From Nitrospirota bacterium (lineage in GTDB: Bacteria; Nitrospirota; Thermodesulfovibrionia; Thermodesulfovibrionales; UBA1546), in NCBI GenBank assembly GCA_016208915.1, contig JACQXE010000052.1, forward strand, positions 1 to 64,000: a DNA stretch of 64,000 bases. Direction: 5' to 3'. Both the position numbers and the translations under genes were made by a program. The notes under the pieces are model-generated. The model was not told where the DNA came from, made no database searches, and saw only the letters and a program-made list of their open reading frames with translations. Shown one piece after another: positions 8,647 through 16,987 of this stretch. How positions within the stretch are numbered: position 1 is the first letter of the stretch; each line of letters opens with the position of its first letter.

Positions 8647-10955
8647 TGTTGTTTTTCATATCATTTATCGCCGGTGTAGTTCTATCCCATCTGTTTAATT
8701 ATTTCCCGTTCACAAGCTCCTTTATATTACTGCTTGTTTTAATTGTTTTCGTCCTTAAAAAGAAATCTGTTCTCATCCCTGTTGTTGTTGCCGGGATACT
8801 ATATGCTTTTTTCAGATATGCGCCTGCGCCTGATATTTCTGACCTGAGGGGAAAGGAGATGTTTATATCAGGCACATTTGTCTCAGGGGCAATTAAGACC
8901 TCTTATGGAAGATTCATTCAGGATTTTCATGTGGATTCAGCAACACCAGAGCAGACAGTGCAACCAGATAAGATTAAAGGAATGGATATAAGCATTATCT
9001 CTGATAATGAATTTGAGACAGGCAGCAGATATGAAATAACTGTGAAGATAGGCAGGGACAGGACAGTATTTAATCCGGGGTTGATAAGGAATGACAATAT
9101 CTATGCAGACCTAATCAGCGTCAGGGATTTCAGTTACAGCAGAAAGTCTCTATGGCAGAAATTCCAGGATGTAAGAACTGAACTTAATAGATATATAACG
9201 ACGAACTTTGGTATCGACTCAGGCGGCCTTGTGTCTGCTATAACAACAGGGCAGAGAACCAGCATGAGCGAAGAATTAAGAGCTGCTTTTAATTCAACAG
9301 GACTTGCGCATATCCTCAGCATCTCAGGCACTCATTTCGGGCTTTTCTCTGTCTTTCTTTTTGGTATATTCAGGTTGGTGATAAAATATCTGCCATACAG
9401 GATTCTTCAGCGGCTGACGGTTTATCTCACGCCTTCACAGGGAGCAGCAGTCCTGTGTCTGCCGCTTATGATTGCCTATCTCGGTCTTTCAGGATTGAGC
9501 ATACCTGCAGTGAGGGCATTCATAATGATAGGTCTCTTTCTGATAGGTCTTTTGGTTGGAAGAAAGGGATTCTGGCTCAATTCCCTGCTCTTTGCTGCGT
9601 TTATTATTGTATTATGGAATCCTGATTCTTTATTAAACCTCTCATTCCAGCTTTCCTTCATTGCAGTGTTGTTCATAGGTTTTTCTGTAGGATACATGAA
9701 AGAAGAAAAAGAGGGGAAGGCATTAAGGATTTTTAAAAACACTCTCTTTATTACTCTCGCTGCCTCTCTTGGCACTGCCCCTTTGGTGGCATATCACTTC
9801 CATTATTTTCCGATAATTTCACCCTTATCCAATCTCTTTGTAACTCCATTAATAGGTTTTGTGCTTTTGCCATTGGCGCTTATATCTTCTTTTGTGTTTG
9901 TTTTGACAGGGCATTATGCATTTGAGACGGTAGTCAAGACAATCTCAGACATTGTGGTCTATATTGTTATGAATATTTCTGAAGTTCCTTTTGTATCTGC
10001 AAAAATACCTGCATCCCCTGTATTTGCAGTTATCTTTTTTTATGCATTCTACATATTTTTTAATAAAAGAAAGGCAATTCTTATATCTGCCTGTGCCTTA
10101 ATAATGGCAGCCCTATTTTTATCTGCCTATTTCAAAAAACAAGAGATAAGCATTACATATCTCGATGTCGGACAGGGAGACGCATCTGTGGCAGAGCTTC
10201 AGGACAACAAGATTATGGTGATAGATACAGGCAGGAGCGGCAGAGAGGTTGCTGGATTTTTAAGATATAGAGGAAGAGAGACCATAGATGCACTTGTCCT
10301 GTCTCATTCCCATCCTGACCATAGCGGAGGCGCTGATTATCTGATAAAACATTTTAAGGTTAAAGAAATATGGGATAATGGCAGGCTTGTCTATCCTGAG
10401 GATTTTTCAAAAGGGATAAGACATATAGCATTTGAAAGGGGAGATATCATTGAAGGCGAAGAATATAAGATTTATATTTTTCATCCCTATAAGGAATTTT
10501 ATACGATGGAGGGGGATGACTATGCAGAAGAAAACAATAGTTCGCTGGTATTTAAGATCCAAGGCAAACAAAGAGCATTTTTATTTGCCGGTGACATTGA
10601 GGAGGAGGCAGAAGAGAATATAGCCTATCTGCAGGGATGGCTTGACAGCGATGTGATCAAGGTCCCGCATCACGGCGGAAAGACATCCGCATCACGGATT
10701 TTTTTTGATGCTGTTTCTCCTTCAATAGCAGTTATAAGCGCCGGGAGAGAAAATCCCTTTGGCCATCCCCATCAGGAAATGATCGAGAATCTTGGAGATT
10801 CAAGGATATACAGGACTGACGCTGATGGAGCCGTGAAAATAACAGAAAGGGGCGGACAGATAGAAGTGAAGACATATAAGGATTTTCAATTTACTACAGC
10901 CAAAAATCTTGAAACTGAGATAAAGAATATTAAAAGGCTTTTTGCGGTGTGGTGA
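8646..10955 (+). CDS. comEC: ComEC/Rec2-type DNA uptake channel
   Basis: The inner-membrane channel that passes single-stranded DNA into the cytoplasm in natural transformation. N-terminal membrane helices and an OB-like DUF4131 region occupy about residues 1-170. The competence membrane domain follows (HILSISGTHFGLFSVF near residue 222, then PAVRAFIMIG). A C-terminal metallo-beta-lactamase domain (about 500-770) has LDVGQGDAS and LSHSHPDHSGG. I use the ATG at 8646, which overlaps the glmM stop as TGATG; a TTG sits one codon upstream. No ComEA or pilus gene is nearby. Confidence 0.92.
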   Translation: MLFFISFIAGVVLSHLFNYFPFTSSFILLLVLIVFVLKKKSVLIPVVVAGILYAFFRYAPAPDISDLRGKEMFISGTFVSGAIKTSYGRFIQDFHVDSATPEQTVQPDKIKGMDISIISDNEFETGSRYEITVKIGRDRTVFNPGLIRNDNIYADLISVRDFSYSRKSLWQKFQDVRTELNRYITTNFGIDSGGLVSAITTGQRTSMSEELRAAFNSTGLAHILSISGTHFGLFSVFLFGIFRLVIKYLPYRILQRLTVYLTPSQGAAVLCLPLMIAYLGLSGLSIPAVRAFIMIGLFLIGLLVGRKGFWLNSLLFAAFIIVLWNPDSLLNLSFQLSFIAVLFIGFSVGYMKEEKEGKALRIFKNTLFITLAASLGTAPLVAYHFHYFPIISPLSNLFVTPLIGFVLLPLALISSFVFVLTGHYAFETVVKTISDIVVYIVMNISEVPFVSAKIPASPVFAVIFFYAFYIFFNKRKAILISACALIMAALFLSAYFKKQEISITYLDVGQGDASVAELQDNKIMVIDTGRSGREVAGFLRYRGRETIDALVLSHSHPDHSGGADYLIKHFKVKEIWDNGRLVYPEDFSKGIRHIAFERGDIIEGEEYKIYIFHPYKEFYTMEGDDYAEENNSSLVFKIQGKQRAFLFAGDIEEEAEENIAYLQGWLDSDVIKVPHHGGKTSASRIFFDAVSPSIAVISAGRENPFGHPHQEMIENLGDSRIYRTDADGAVKITERGGQIEVKTYKDFQFTTAKNLETEIKNIKRLFAVW

Positions 10956-11020
10956 GGTATCTGAGGGGTTGAATTCTATTTTCAGGAGAAACCGCGCATT
11001 TTAAATTAGTTGGTAGTTAA

Positions 11021-11780
11021 ATTAGGGACACATCCCATATTCTTTCTTTATTTTCTATCTTTCTTTCTTGGTCTTCCGGCAGGCATCAATATAAATTTGC
11101 GCTCAAGTTTTTTCTCCATCTTCTTTATAAACTCCTCACTGCCAAAAGGTCTTCCTGTCTTTGTGTAATATCTTATGCTGTTTGTTTCTTTTTCTGGTAT
11201 TCCAGCCCTGACAAAGTCAATATAGTCTTTTCTCTGTTGTTCCTGAAATAAATCCTCTCCCAATACTGCATCTCTTACACCAGCTATATGTGCCTTTGCG
11301 CTTGAATATGGATAGTCTTCAATTCTCTTTACCATTTTAGCCCGTACAGGATTTTGTTCTATATATCTTGCCACTGCCCATAAATATCTTTCCTTATCCA
11401 CTATGCAGGAATAATACCTGCTCTCCCATAATCTTCCTGTTCTGTTAAGTTTTCTGTTTATGTGTTGAGTATAGCAAAGTGTTACTCCCTGCATCATCTT
11501 GTATAAAGACTCCTCAGTTTGGGGTTTGGCTATCAGGTGAACATGGTTGCTCATAAGACAGTAGGCAAGGATCGGCGATTCCCAAGTCTCTGAATATCTT
11601 TTGAGCAATGATAAATATCTTTCTCTGTCTTCCTTATCAAAGAAGACTTTCTCTTTATTGTTTCCTCTTTGGATTATATGATGTGGAAATCCTGCTGCAA
11701 CTGCTCTTGCTATTCTCGGCATGGAAGGATTTTACCTAATCGATTCTCTTATGTCAAGAAATATGGGATGTGTCCCTAAT
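11021..11780 (-). mobile_element. RAYT-type transposase cassette with 20-bp inverted ends
   Basis: The transposase gene at 11048-11722 is bounded by perfect 20-bp inverted copies at 11021-11040 and 11761-11780. Each contains the small palindrome gggaca/tgtccc. A/T-rich repeats of a taataactttt kind follow the right copy to about 11825. A partial copy of the end sequence (tgtgtccctaat) recurs at 61502-61513. This fits a REP-associated tyrosine transposase flanked by its own REP-like ends. Confidence 0.7.
11048..11722 (-). CDS. REP-associated tyrosine transposase (Y1 family)
   Basis: Y1-type HUH nucleases nick and rejoin single-stranded hairpin DNA. The 224-residue protein starts MPRIARAVAAGFPHHIIQRGNN, typical of RAYT proteins. 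The metal-binding HUH motif appears as MSNHVHLIAKP near residue 58. The likely catalytic tyrosine helix is VARYIEQNPVRA near residue 117. The C-terminal part is basic (KKMEKKLERKF...GRPRKKDRK). The frame is intact, so the gene may be active. Confidence 0.88.
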   Translation of the reverse strand: MPRIARAVAAGFPHHIIQRGNNKEKVFFDKEDRERYLSLLKRYSETWESPILAYCLMSNHVHLIAKPQTEESLYKMMQGVTLCYTQHINRKLNRTGRLWESRYYSCIVDKERYLWAVARYIEQNPVRAKMVKRIEDYPYSSAKAHIAGVRDAVLGEDLFQEQQRKDYIDFVRAGIPEKETNSIRYYTKTGRPFGSEEFIKKMEKKLERKFILMPAGRPRKKDRK

Positions 11781-11847
11781 AACTTTTTCCCCTAATAACT
11801 TTTTTAATAACTTTTAATAACTTAACTAAAAACTCCTGAATAAAGAA

Positions 11848-11950
11848 TTATCTCGGCCAGATTTTGAATGATTTTCTGCCATGAATCCGATATGACTGAA
11901 AACCTTTCACATCAAGCGTGAAAATCTCATCAATATCAGCTTCTTGCTTA
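11848..11950 (-). pseudogene. 3' remnant of a PIN-domain (VapC-like) toxin gene, copy 1
   Basis: On the minus strand an open frame reads EADIDEIFTLDVKGF and ends in KSFKIWPR followed by TAA (11848-11850). This is the typical C-terminal strand and tail of PIN-domain toxins (EIFTLD, then IHGR). No start or catalytic acidic residues from the N-terminus are present. A second, about 80% identical copy is at 12722. Together they form direct repeats around the toxin-antitoxin pair at 11963-12609. Confidence 0.6.
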
Positions 11951-11962
11951 AGTCCGTGCTGA

Positions 11963-12274
11963 CTAAGCGTACACCTGTTTCTGTGCCTTTACAGTAAGCT
12001 CCAGCCCCATAGCATGAAGCAACGTCAGCAGACTCTTTATCTCAGGATTGCCTCGCTTTGAAAGCATACGATAAAGGTTCTCCCTGTTGAGACGAGCCTT
12101 TTCTGCTACCGCTGAAATTCCGCCTTGAGCTTCAGCTATATTTCTGAGAGCGAGCAGGAATAATTTGCGGTCTCCTTCCTCAATTGCAGCGCTCAGATAT
12201 GCGGCAGCCTCTTTTGGATTTTTCAAACTTGCAATAAGGTCTTCCTGATAACTTTTTTTTGCTTTTGCTGCCAT
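11963..12274 (-). CDS. HTH antitoxin of a HigBA-like pair
   Basis: A 103-residue protein of the addiction-module antidote family, with a helix-turn-helix in its second half (GGISAVAEKARLNRENLYRMLS, about residues 52-73, then NPEIKSLLTLLHAMGLEL). It should neutralise the toxin encoded 5 bp upstream and repress the operon. The toxin-first order is typical of HigBA-like modules. Confidence 0.85.
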   Translation of the reverse strand: MAAKAKKSYQEDLIASLKNPKEAAAYLSAAIEEGDRKLFLLALRNIAEAQGGISAVAEKARLNRENLYRMLSKRGNPEIKSLLTLLHAMGLELTVKAQKQVYA

Positions 12275-12279
12275 TTATA

Positions 12280-12609
12280 TCACCTCCGTTTAAATTTTTT
12301 CCAATACTCTTTTGCACGAACAATATCTTTGCTCTGTGATGCCTTGTCTCCGCCAAGCAGGAGCAGAATAATCTCATCTCCGGCAAGTGCGTAATACACG
12401 CGGTATCCGGGACCGTAATCTATTTTCAATTCGTGAACTCCTTCACCAACAGACCTGGCATGCCCAAAGTTTCCCATCCTTACCCTGTCAAGTGCAACGC
12501 GAATCTTAGCGCGGGCATGTATATCTTTCACGTTCTCAAGCCATTTCTTGAATGGAATCTTGCCATTTTCGGCAATGTAATATTCAAGGGTAAAGAGACT
12601 CAGTTCCAT
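12280..12609 (-). CDS. RelE/HigB-superfamily toxin (Gp49-like)
   Basis: A 109-residue protein with the addiction-module killer pattern: FKKWLENVKD near residue 20, ARAKIRVALDRVRMGNFG, then a C-terminal VHELKIDYGPGYRVYYA and ILLLLGGDKASQSKDI. Proteins of this family cut mRNA at the ribosome. It is the first gene of a two-gene operon with its antitoxin. The bases before the start (12610-12640) include a short palindrome, gcttataagc, that may be the operator. Confidence 0.85.
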   Translation of the reverse strand: MELSLFTLEYYIAENGKIPFKKWLENVKDIHARAKIRVALDRVRMGNFGHARSVGEGVHELKIDYGPGYRVYYALAGDEIILLLLGGDKASQSKDIVRAKEYWKKFKRR

Positions 12610-12721
12610 TAGGTTTTATAGTAGCTTATAAGCTACTCATTGTCAAGAGGTTATTTGAGTATAGAGGACTAAAATACAGAGCTTATAAAATATATTTCCT
12701 GCTTTAATTCTGAACCAATAA

Positions 12722-12860
12722 TTATCTCGGCCAAATCTTAAATGATTTTCTTCCATGAATCAGATATGCCTGAAAGCCCCCCATATCAAGCGTGAAAACT
12801 TCATTAATATCAGCCTCTTCAGCCAGAACCACAGGTTTTTGTGAGAGTGTCAGATGTGTT
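12722..12860 (-). pseudogene. 3' remnant of a PIN-domain (VapC-like) toxin gene, copy 2
   Basis: The minus strand reads LAEEADINEVFTLDMGGF and ends KSFKIWPR plus TAA (12722-12724). The frame stays open upstream (TLSQKPVVLAEE) to about 12860 but has no start or PIN N-terminus. It is the counterpart of the fragment at 11848; the shared stretch is about 100 bp. Apart from this, 12610-12721 shows no gene. Confidence 0.6.
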
Positions 12861-12896
12861 AAAGTATATATTAAAGGGCGTTACGGAGGGTTTTGA

Positions 12897-13664
12897 ATGG
12901 CGTTTGTGATTGCGCTTGCAGGAAAAGGCGGGACAGGCAAGACGAGCATATCTGCGCTCACTGTCAAGTATCTCGTTGAAAAAAAGAAAAAGGCTGTGCT
13001 TGCAGTTGATGCTGACAGCAATTCCTGCCTGAACGAGGCATTGGGTGTTGATGTCCATGCAACAATCGGGCATCTGAGAGAGGAATCGCTCCAGACAATA
13101 AGAGGCGGAACAGAAAGGCCCGGCGGCATGTCAATGGAGCAGCTCTTTGACTATCAGGTTCAGCAGTCAGTCATAGAGGCAAAGGGTTTTGATTTGATGG
13201 TAATGGGAAGGCCTGAGGGCCCCGGCTGTTACTGCGCTACAAACAATATAATCAGAAAATACACTGATAAACTCTCAGAGACTTATACCTATGTTGTGAT
13301 AGACAACGAGGCAGGGATGGAGCATCTTAGCAGGAGGACTACGCATAAGGTTGATCTGCTGCTGATAATAAGCGACCCGACTGTCAGGGGCATCAAAACA
13401 GCAAAGAGAATTGCAGCTCTTGTAAAAGAGCTTGACCTTGATATTGATAAGCATATGCTGATAATCAACAGGGTAACAGGCGATGAAGGCGATGAACTCA
13501 AAAAACTTGCCGAGTCTCTCGGGCTTGAAGTTGCCGGTGTTGTTCCTCAGGATAAGAATGTTTTTCAGTACGACCTTCAGGGCAAAGCCATCGTGGAACT
13601 GCCGGAGGATTCACCTGCCATAAAAACTGTTTATAGTATTCTTGACAGGTTTGGGATTAAATAG
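12897..13664 (+). CDS. cooC: CO dehydrogenase nickel-insertion ATPase CooC
   Basis: A MinD/ParA-type P-loop ATPase that helps insert nickel into the C-cluster of carbon monoxide dehydrogenase. The deviant Walker A AGKGGTGKTS is at residues 7-16. The CooC metal-binding CxC (GCYC) is near residue 112 in RPEGPGCYCATNNII. GGAGGG before the ATG is a good ribosome site. The CODH catalytic gene is not in the window, so CooC here is either unlinked or serves an acetyl-CoA synthase elsewhere. Confidence 0.92.
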   Translation: MAFVIALAGKGGTGKTSISALTVKYLVEKKKKAVLAVDADSNSCLNEALGVDVHATIGHLREESLQTIRGGTERPGGMSMEQLFDYQVQQSVIEAKGFDLMVMGRPEGPGCYCATNNIIRKYTDKLSETYTYVVIDNEAGMEHLSRRTTHKVDLLLIISDPTVRGIKTAKRIAALVKELDLDIDKHMLIINRVTGDEGDELKKLAESLGLEVAGVVPQDKNVFQYDLQGKAIVELPEDSPAIKTVYSILDRFGIK

Positions 13665-13673
13665 TTCTTATTA

Positions 13674-13770
13674 AAGATTGCCACGTCGTCCCCCGATAAT
13701 ATCGGGAGACTCCTCGCAATGACAGAATCTCCAACCTTAATTGTCATTGCGAGCAAAGCGAAGCAATCTT
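13674..13770. repeat. Palindromic GATTGC...GCAATC repeat
   Basis: The ends aagattgc (13674) and gcaatctt (to 13770) are inverted, with internal CTCGCAATGAC and GTCATTGCGAG halves and a small hairpin, cccgat-aat-atcggg. This repeat type is common between genes of many bacteria. It separates the convergent ends of cooC and galT. Confidence 0.75.
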
Positions 13771-13782
13771 GTCTTTAAATTA

Positions 13783-14778
13783 CTAACCAGTTTTAACTTT
13801 TCTCAAAAACTCCGCAATCTCTTCAGGCAGGGACGTGTTTATATACATGCCTGAGCCGAGTTCAAATCCTGCTGCCTGAATCACTCTCGGCACAATGCTC
13901 AGATACCAGTGGAAATATTCAGAGCCGCTTTCCTTCGGGCTTTCAGAGCGTATGACATAGTTGTAGTCCGGGTTGTCCAATCCGTGATAAATCTTGGAGA
14001 GAACTGTTTTCAGATTATATGCAAGGTCGGCTATTTCCTCCTCGCTTATGTCTCCGAAAGATGCATTATGCTTTTTGGGGAATATCCATGTGTGAAACGG
14101 AGACAGGGCCGCATACGGAATGAATGTCACAAAATGGTTTGTATCCAATATTATCCGCCTGCCCTCTGAAAGTTCGGACCTCACAGTAGCGCACATCAGG
14201 CATTCTCCCGTATTGTCAAAATATCTTGTTGTCTCATCTATTCTGTCCCTTACCTGCATCGGCGTTACGGGCGTGCCTACAATCTGTGAATGGGCATGTT
14301 CGATTGATGTGCCTGCCTTCTCTCCGTTGTTTTTGAAGATTATTACATGCTCAATTCTGGGATCGTTATAGATGTCAAGAAAACGGTTTTTGTATATCCT
14401 TAAAATATCAGCTACATCCTCTGCAGGCATAAGCGCTGTTGGCGTATTGTGGAGGGCTGACTCTATTATTACTTCGTGCTTTCCGACACCGGTGACAAGA
14501 TGTTTCAAGCCTTCATTTATCCGCTTTCGTTCTCCTTCAAAGCTCAGCGCTGAAAATTTATTCGGTGTGACCCGTATCTTCCAGCTCCCGTCAGAGGACA
14601 CCTTCATTATTTCTCCGGGGGTTTTGTCTTCATTGCCGGGGCAGAAAGGGTAGTTTTTGTCATGTTCGGGCAGATATTTTTTGTCTCTTTTCTGGCGGAA
14701 TTCATCAGGCCGTTTTGCCCGCTCGGTTGCGATTATTACCCACTCTCTTGTTATAAGGTTTAATCTGAGTTCAGGCAT
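13783..14778 (-). CDS. galT: Galactose-1-phosphate uridylyltransferase family protein, paralogue 1
   Basis: A 331-residue HIT-superfamily nucleotidyltransferase. The active-site His-x-His is EHAHSQIVG near residue 164. The first zinc-site motif reads YPFCPGNE where the family and paralogue 2 (52993) have CPFC, so the first zinc cysteine is missing; a later CLMC is present. The reaction is UDP-glucose plus hexose-1-phosphate exchange; the exact sugar or nucleotide (UDP or ADP) cannot be told. It starts with MPELRLN and lies downstream of bioF across a 260-bp gap. Confidence 0.85.
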   Translation of the reverse strand: MPELRLNLITREWVIIATERAKRPDEFRQKRDKKYLPEHDKNYPFCPGNEDKTPGEIMKVSSDGSWKIRVTPNKFSALSFEGERKRINEGLKHLVTGVGKHEVIIESALHNTPTALMPAEDVADILRIYKNRFLDIYNDPRIEHVIIFKNNGEKAGTSIEHAHSQIVGTPVTPMQVRDRIDETTRYFDNTGECLMCATVRSELSEGRRIILDTNHFVTFIPYAALSPFHTWIFPKKHNASFGDISEEEIADLAYNLKTVLSKIYHGLDNPDYNYVIRSESPKESGSEYFHWYLSIVPRVIQAAGFELGSGMYINTSLPEEIAEFLRKVKTG

Positions 14779-14821
14779 GTTATAAGCATATCACAACTTT
14801 TCACATTGGACTATCATTTAA

Positions 14822-15030
14822 GGAGGTTATGTCTGGATTAAGGCAAGATTCACGGGTCTGTCAGAATAGGGGCTGAAGTCTCTACGAAGTAGAGCGTATA
14901 GCCCCGCATGAGAACTTGTAATGTCATAATATATTGTACTAACACTGGCAGTTTTACAAAGGTAGTTTAATATTGCCGAAAGACAGATATAGCCTCTCTG
15001 CGAGCTATCGGCAATTCAGACACAGCCTCC
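14822..15030. other. Unidentified palindromic element with nested hairpins
   Basis: The ends 14822-14839 and 15013-15030 are inverted (15 of 18 pair). Inside are two further hairpins. The first pairs ggggct (14869-14874) with agcccc (14900-14905) and contains ctctac-gaa-gtagag. The second pairs ttgccg (14973) with cggcaa (to 15014) over an inner atagc/gctat. It fills the gap between bioF and galT. It may be a non-autonomous mobile element or a structured RNA; I recognise no riboswitch or RNA family. Confidence 0.5.
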
Positions 15031-15038
15031 CATGTAAT

Positions 15039-16205
15039 TTACTGCTTTACAGTTATACTGCCTAATGCTTTTACCAGCTTCTCAATATCTTCAGCGGTAT
15101 GAGCAGATGTTACTGCTACTCTTATGCGAGGCTTTTTTACGGTCGGCGGCCTTATTGCAGGCGCGAAGATGCCGTTTTCCATCAGGTGCTGTGATATCTG
15201 TAATGCTCTTTCAACTGTTCCTGTCCTGACAGGGATTATCGGTGTTTCGCTTCCCATGATGTCGTACCCGAGCTTTGTAATTTCATGAACAGCCTGCTCT
15301 CTGTTTGACCATAGCTTGTTAAGAAGTTCAGGTTCTCTTTCTATTACCTCTAATGCGGCAATTGAGGCTGCGGCAGCGCATGAAGGCAGGGCTGTGGAAA
15401 ATATAAAACTCCTTGCAGTGTTGAGTATCCACTCTATAGAATCTTTGCTTCCAGCAGCGAATGCTCCGAATGACCCCAGCGCCTTTGAGAAAGTGCCCAT
15501 CTGTATAATCCACGACTCCGGCTTTATGCCAAAATGAGCGAGAGCGCCTTTCCCGTTTCCAAGAACGCCTGTGCCGTGAGCATCATCTATATATAAGAGT
15601 ATAAAGTTAGGAGTTAGGAGTTTGGAGTTAAGAGAACTACAAAGCTCATGAATATCTTTTAACGGAGCGATGTCGCCGTCCATGCTGAATACGGAATCAG
15701 TGATGATTATTTTTCTCTTTGCCGTTTCTTTATCTATTAATTCTGAAAGGTGCCTTGCATCTTTGTGCCTGTAAATTATTTTCTTTGCCCTGCTAAGCCT
15801 GCATCCGTCAACTATGCTTGCATGGTTGAGTTCATCGCTGAATATCACGTTTCCTTCATCAGCGATTGCAGGGATTATCCCTGTATTTGCTGAATAGCCT
15901 GAATTGAAGATAAGGGCTGATTCTGTCCCTTTGAATTCTGCTGTCTTTTCTTCAAGCTCTTTGTGCAGAACACTGCCACCGCATAATAACCTCGATGCGC
16001 CTGAGCTAAACCCAAACCTTTCTATTGCCTTTTGTGCGGATTCCATAACATATGGATGGCCGGCCAGCCCAAGGTAGTCATTAGATGAAAAGTTTAAGTA
16101 TTCTCTACCTCCTATTATTATCCTTGCTCCCTGCGGAGAACTGCGGTCATTTATCGCCCTGAACAGACTGTTTTCTTTAAGGAATTTTATAGATTCTGAG
16201 AACAT
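15039..16205 (-). CDS. bioF: 8-amino-7-oxononanoate synthase (biotin synthesis)
   Basis: A PLP enzyme joining pimeloyl-ACP or -CoA with L-alanine in biotin synthesis. The 388-residue protein has NFSSNDYLGLAGHP, GASRLLCGG, DELNHASIVDGCRLS, YIDDAHGTGVLG and the PLP-lysine region GTFSKALGSFGA. Just before YIDDAHG the protein carries extra residues (about 190-203, SSLNSKLLTPNF) encoded by a heptad-repeat tract where relatives have about five. The frame is kept. birA at 27614 is the only other biotin gene here. The related KBL or serine palmitoyltransferase activities are less likely. Confidence 0.85.
   Translation of the reverse strand: MFSESIKFLKENSLFRAINDRSSPQGARIIIGGREYLNFSSNDYLGLAGHPYVMESAQKAIERFGFSSGASRLLCGGSVLHKELEEKTAEFKGTESALIFNSGYSANTGIIPAIADEGNVIFSDELNHASIVDGCRLSRAKKIIYRHKDARHLSELIDKETAKRKIIITDSVFSMDGDIAPLKDIHELCSSLNSKLLTPNFILLYIDDAHGTGVLGNGKGALAHFGIKPESWIIQMGTFSKALGSFGAFAAGSKDSIEWILNTARSFIFSTALPSCAAAASIAALEVIEREPELLNKLWSNREQAVHEITKLGYDIMGSETPIIPVRTGTVERALQISQHLMENGIFAPAIRPPTVKKPRIRVAVTSAHTAEDIEKLVKALGSITVKQ
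15596..15639. repeat. Heptad repeat tract inside bioF
   Basis: The plus strand reads as imperfect 7-mers (aaagtta, ggagtta, ggagttt, ggagtta). The tract lies wholly in the bioF coding frame and accounts for about eight extra residues next to the conserved DDAHG motif. Confidence 0.7.
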
Positions 16206-16235
16206 TATCTTATTATATATATCCTAATCAGAAAA

Positions 16236-16364
16236 CACACAGCATATAGCATTTTTCCTCATTCTCGGCCTTATGGCCTGCGAGGTATTTCGCCTCTTGA
16301 TTGTTCAATTTCTATTGTCTGAATATCGGCAAAATAATGCCGCTCAAATACTACATGCTGTGTG
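16236..16364 (-). repeat. Variable-arm hairpin element, copy B
   Basis: Arms 16236-16254 and 16346-16364 pair at 17 of 19 positions. The two imperfect pairs are U-G/G-U only when read on the minus strand. On that strand the core has CGGC/GCCG, a GAGG/CCTC-type stem and GGCC-ATAA-GGCC. It lies between the bioF start and the ATP synthase promoter. Confidence 0.82.
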
Positions 16365-16469
16365 CAATAATTTATAGAAATTGAGTTGATTCTACAGCTG
16401 TTTTCGCAATAAATTAACAAAACTTATAATTTGATAAAAATTATCTTTCTGAAATTTTATGCCTTTGTC

Positions 16470-16498
16470 TTGACAAAGTAAAAAATTATGTGATAAAT
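16470..16498 (+). promoter_or_regulatory. Sigma-70-type promoter of the ATP synthase operon
   Basis: A perfect -35 TTGACA (16470-16475), 17-bp spacer and -10 ATAAAT (16493-16498) preceded by TGTG (extended -10). Transcription would start near 16505, giving a leader of about 60 bases before atpF. The rest of 16371-16469 is A/T-rich with no gene. Confidence 0.7.
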
Positions 16499-16567
16499 TG
16501 CAACGTTCCATTTTTAATTATCAGGCGGATTACTTTTCCAAAGTATATTATTTAACAAGGTGGAAAA

Positions 16568-16987
16568 ATGTTAGAACTGAACAAATGGTTTTTTGTCCTT
16601 CTTGCAAACTTCCTTGTCCTGCTTTATGTCCTGAACAAGATTCTTTTCAAACCGATGCTCAAGCTTTTCAGGGAAAGGGAAGAAAATATAAGCGGTGCGC
16701 TGAATGTTGCCAAGGACATGATACACAGGAAAGATGAAATGATTGCAATGCTGAATAAGGAGCTGGTTAATGCCCGTGAAAAGGCAAAGGCGGCATTTGA
16801 GTCTCTCAGGAGAGATGGAGCTAATATACAGAAAGAGGCATTTTCAAGGTCTGAGGCTGAGGCAGCAGAGGCCCTTCAGAAAGCGAGAGAAGAGATCAAG
16901 AGAGAGGCTGAAAAGGCAAGGCAGTCTCTGAGGGCTGATGTTGATAAATTCTCTGATGAGATAGTAAGGAAACTGATAAAAGTATGA
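16568..16987 (+). CDS. atpF: ATP synthase F0 subunit b
   Basis: A 139-residue peripheral-stalk subunit. One N-terminal membrane helix (WFFVLLANFLVLLYVLNKIL) is followed by a long charged coiled coil rich in Ala, Glu, Lys and Arg. AAGG lies just before the ATG. The stop overlaps the next gene (ATGA). Two unequal b-type genes in a row imply a b/b' heterodimer stalk. Confidence 0.87.
   Translation: MLELNKWFFVLLANFLVLLYVLNKILFKPMLKLFREREENISGALNVAKDMIHRKDEMIAMLNKELVNAREKAKAAFESLRRDGANIQKEAFSRSEAEAAEALQKAREEIKREAEKARQSLRADVDKFSDEIVRKLIKV

Noticed and set aside
14822..15030. Riboswitch, SRP RNA or tmRNA
   Set aside because: None of the conserved cores I know (cobalamin, c-di-GMP, SRP GGAA loop, tmRNA ends) is visible; left as unassigned.
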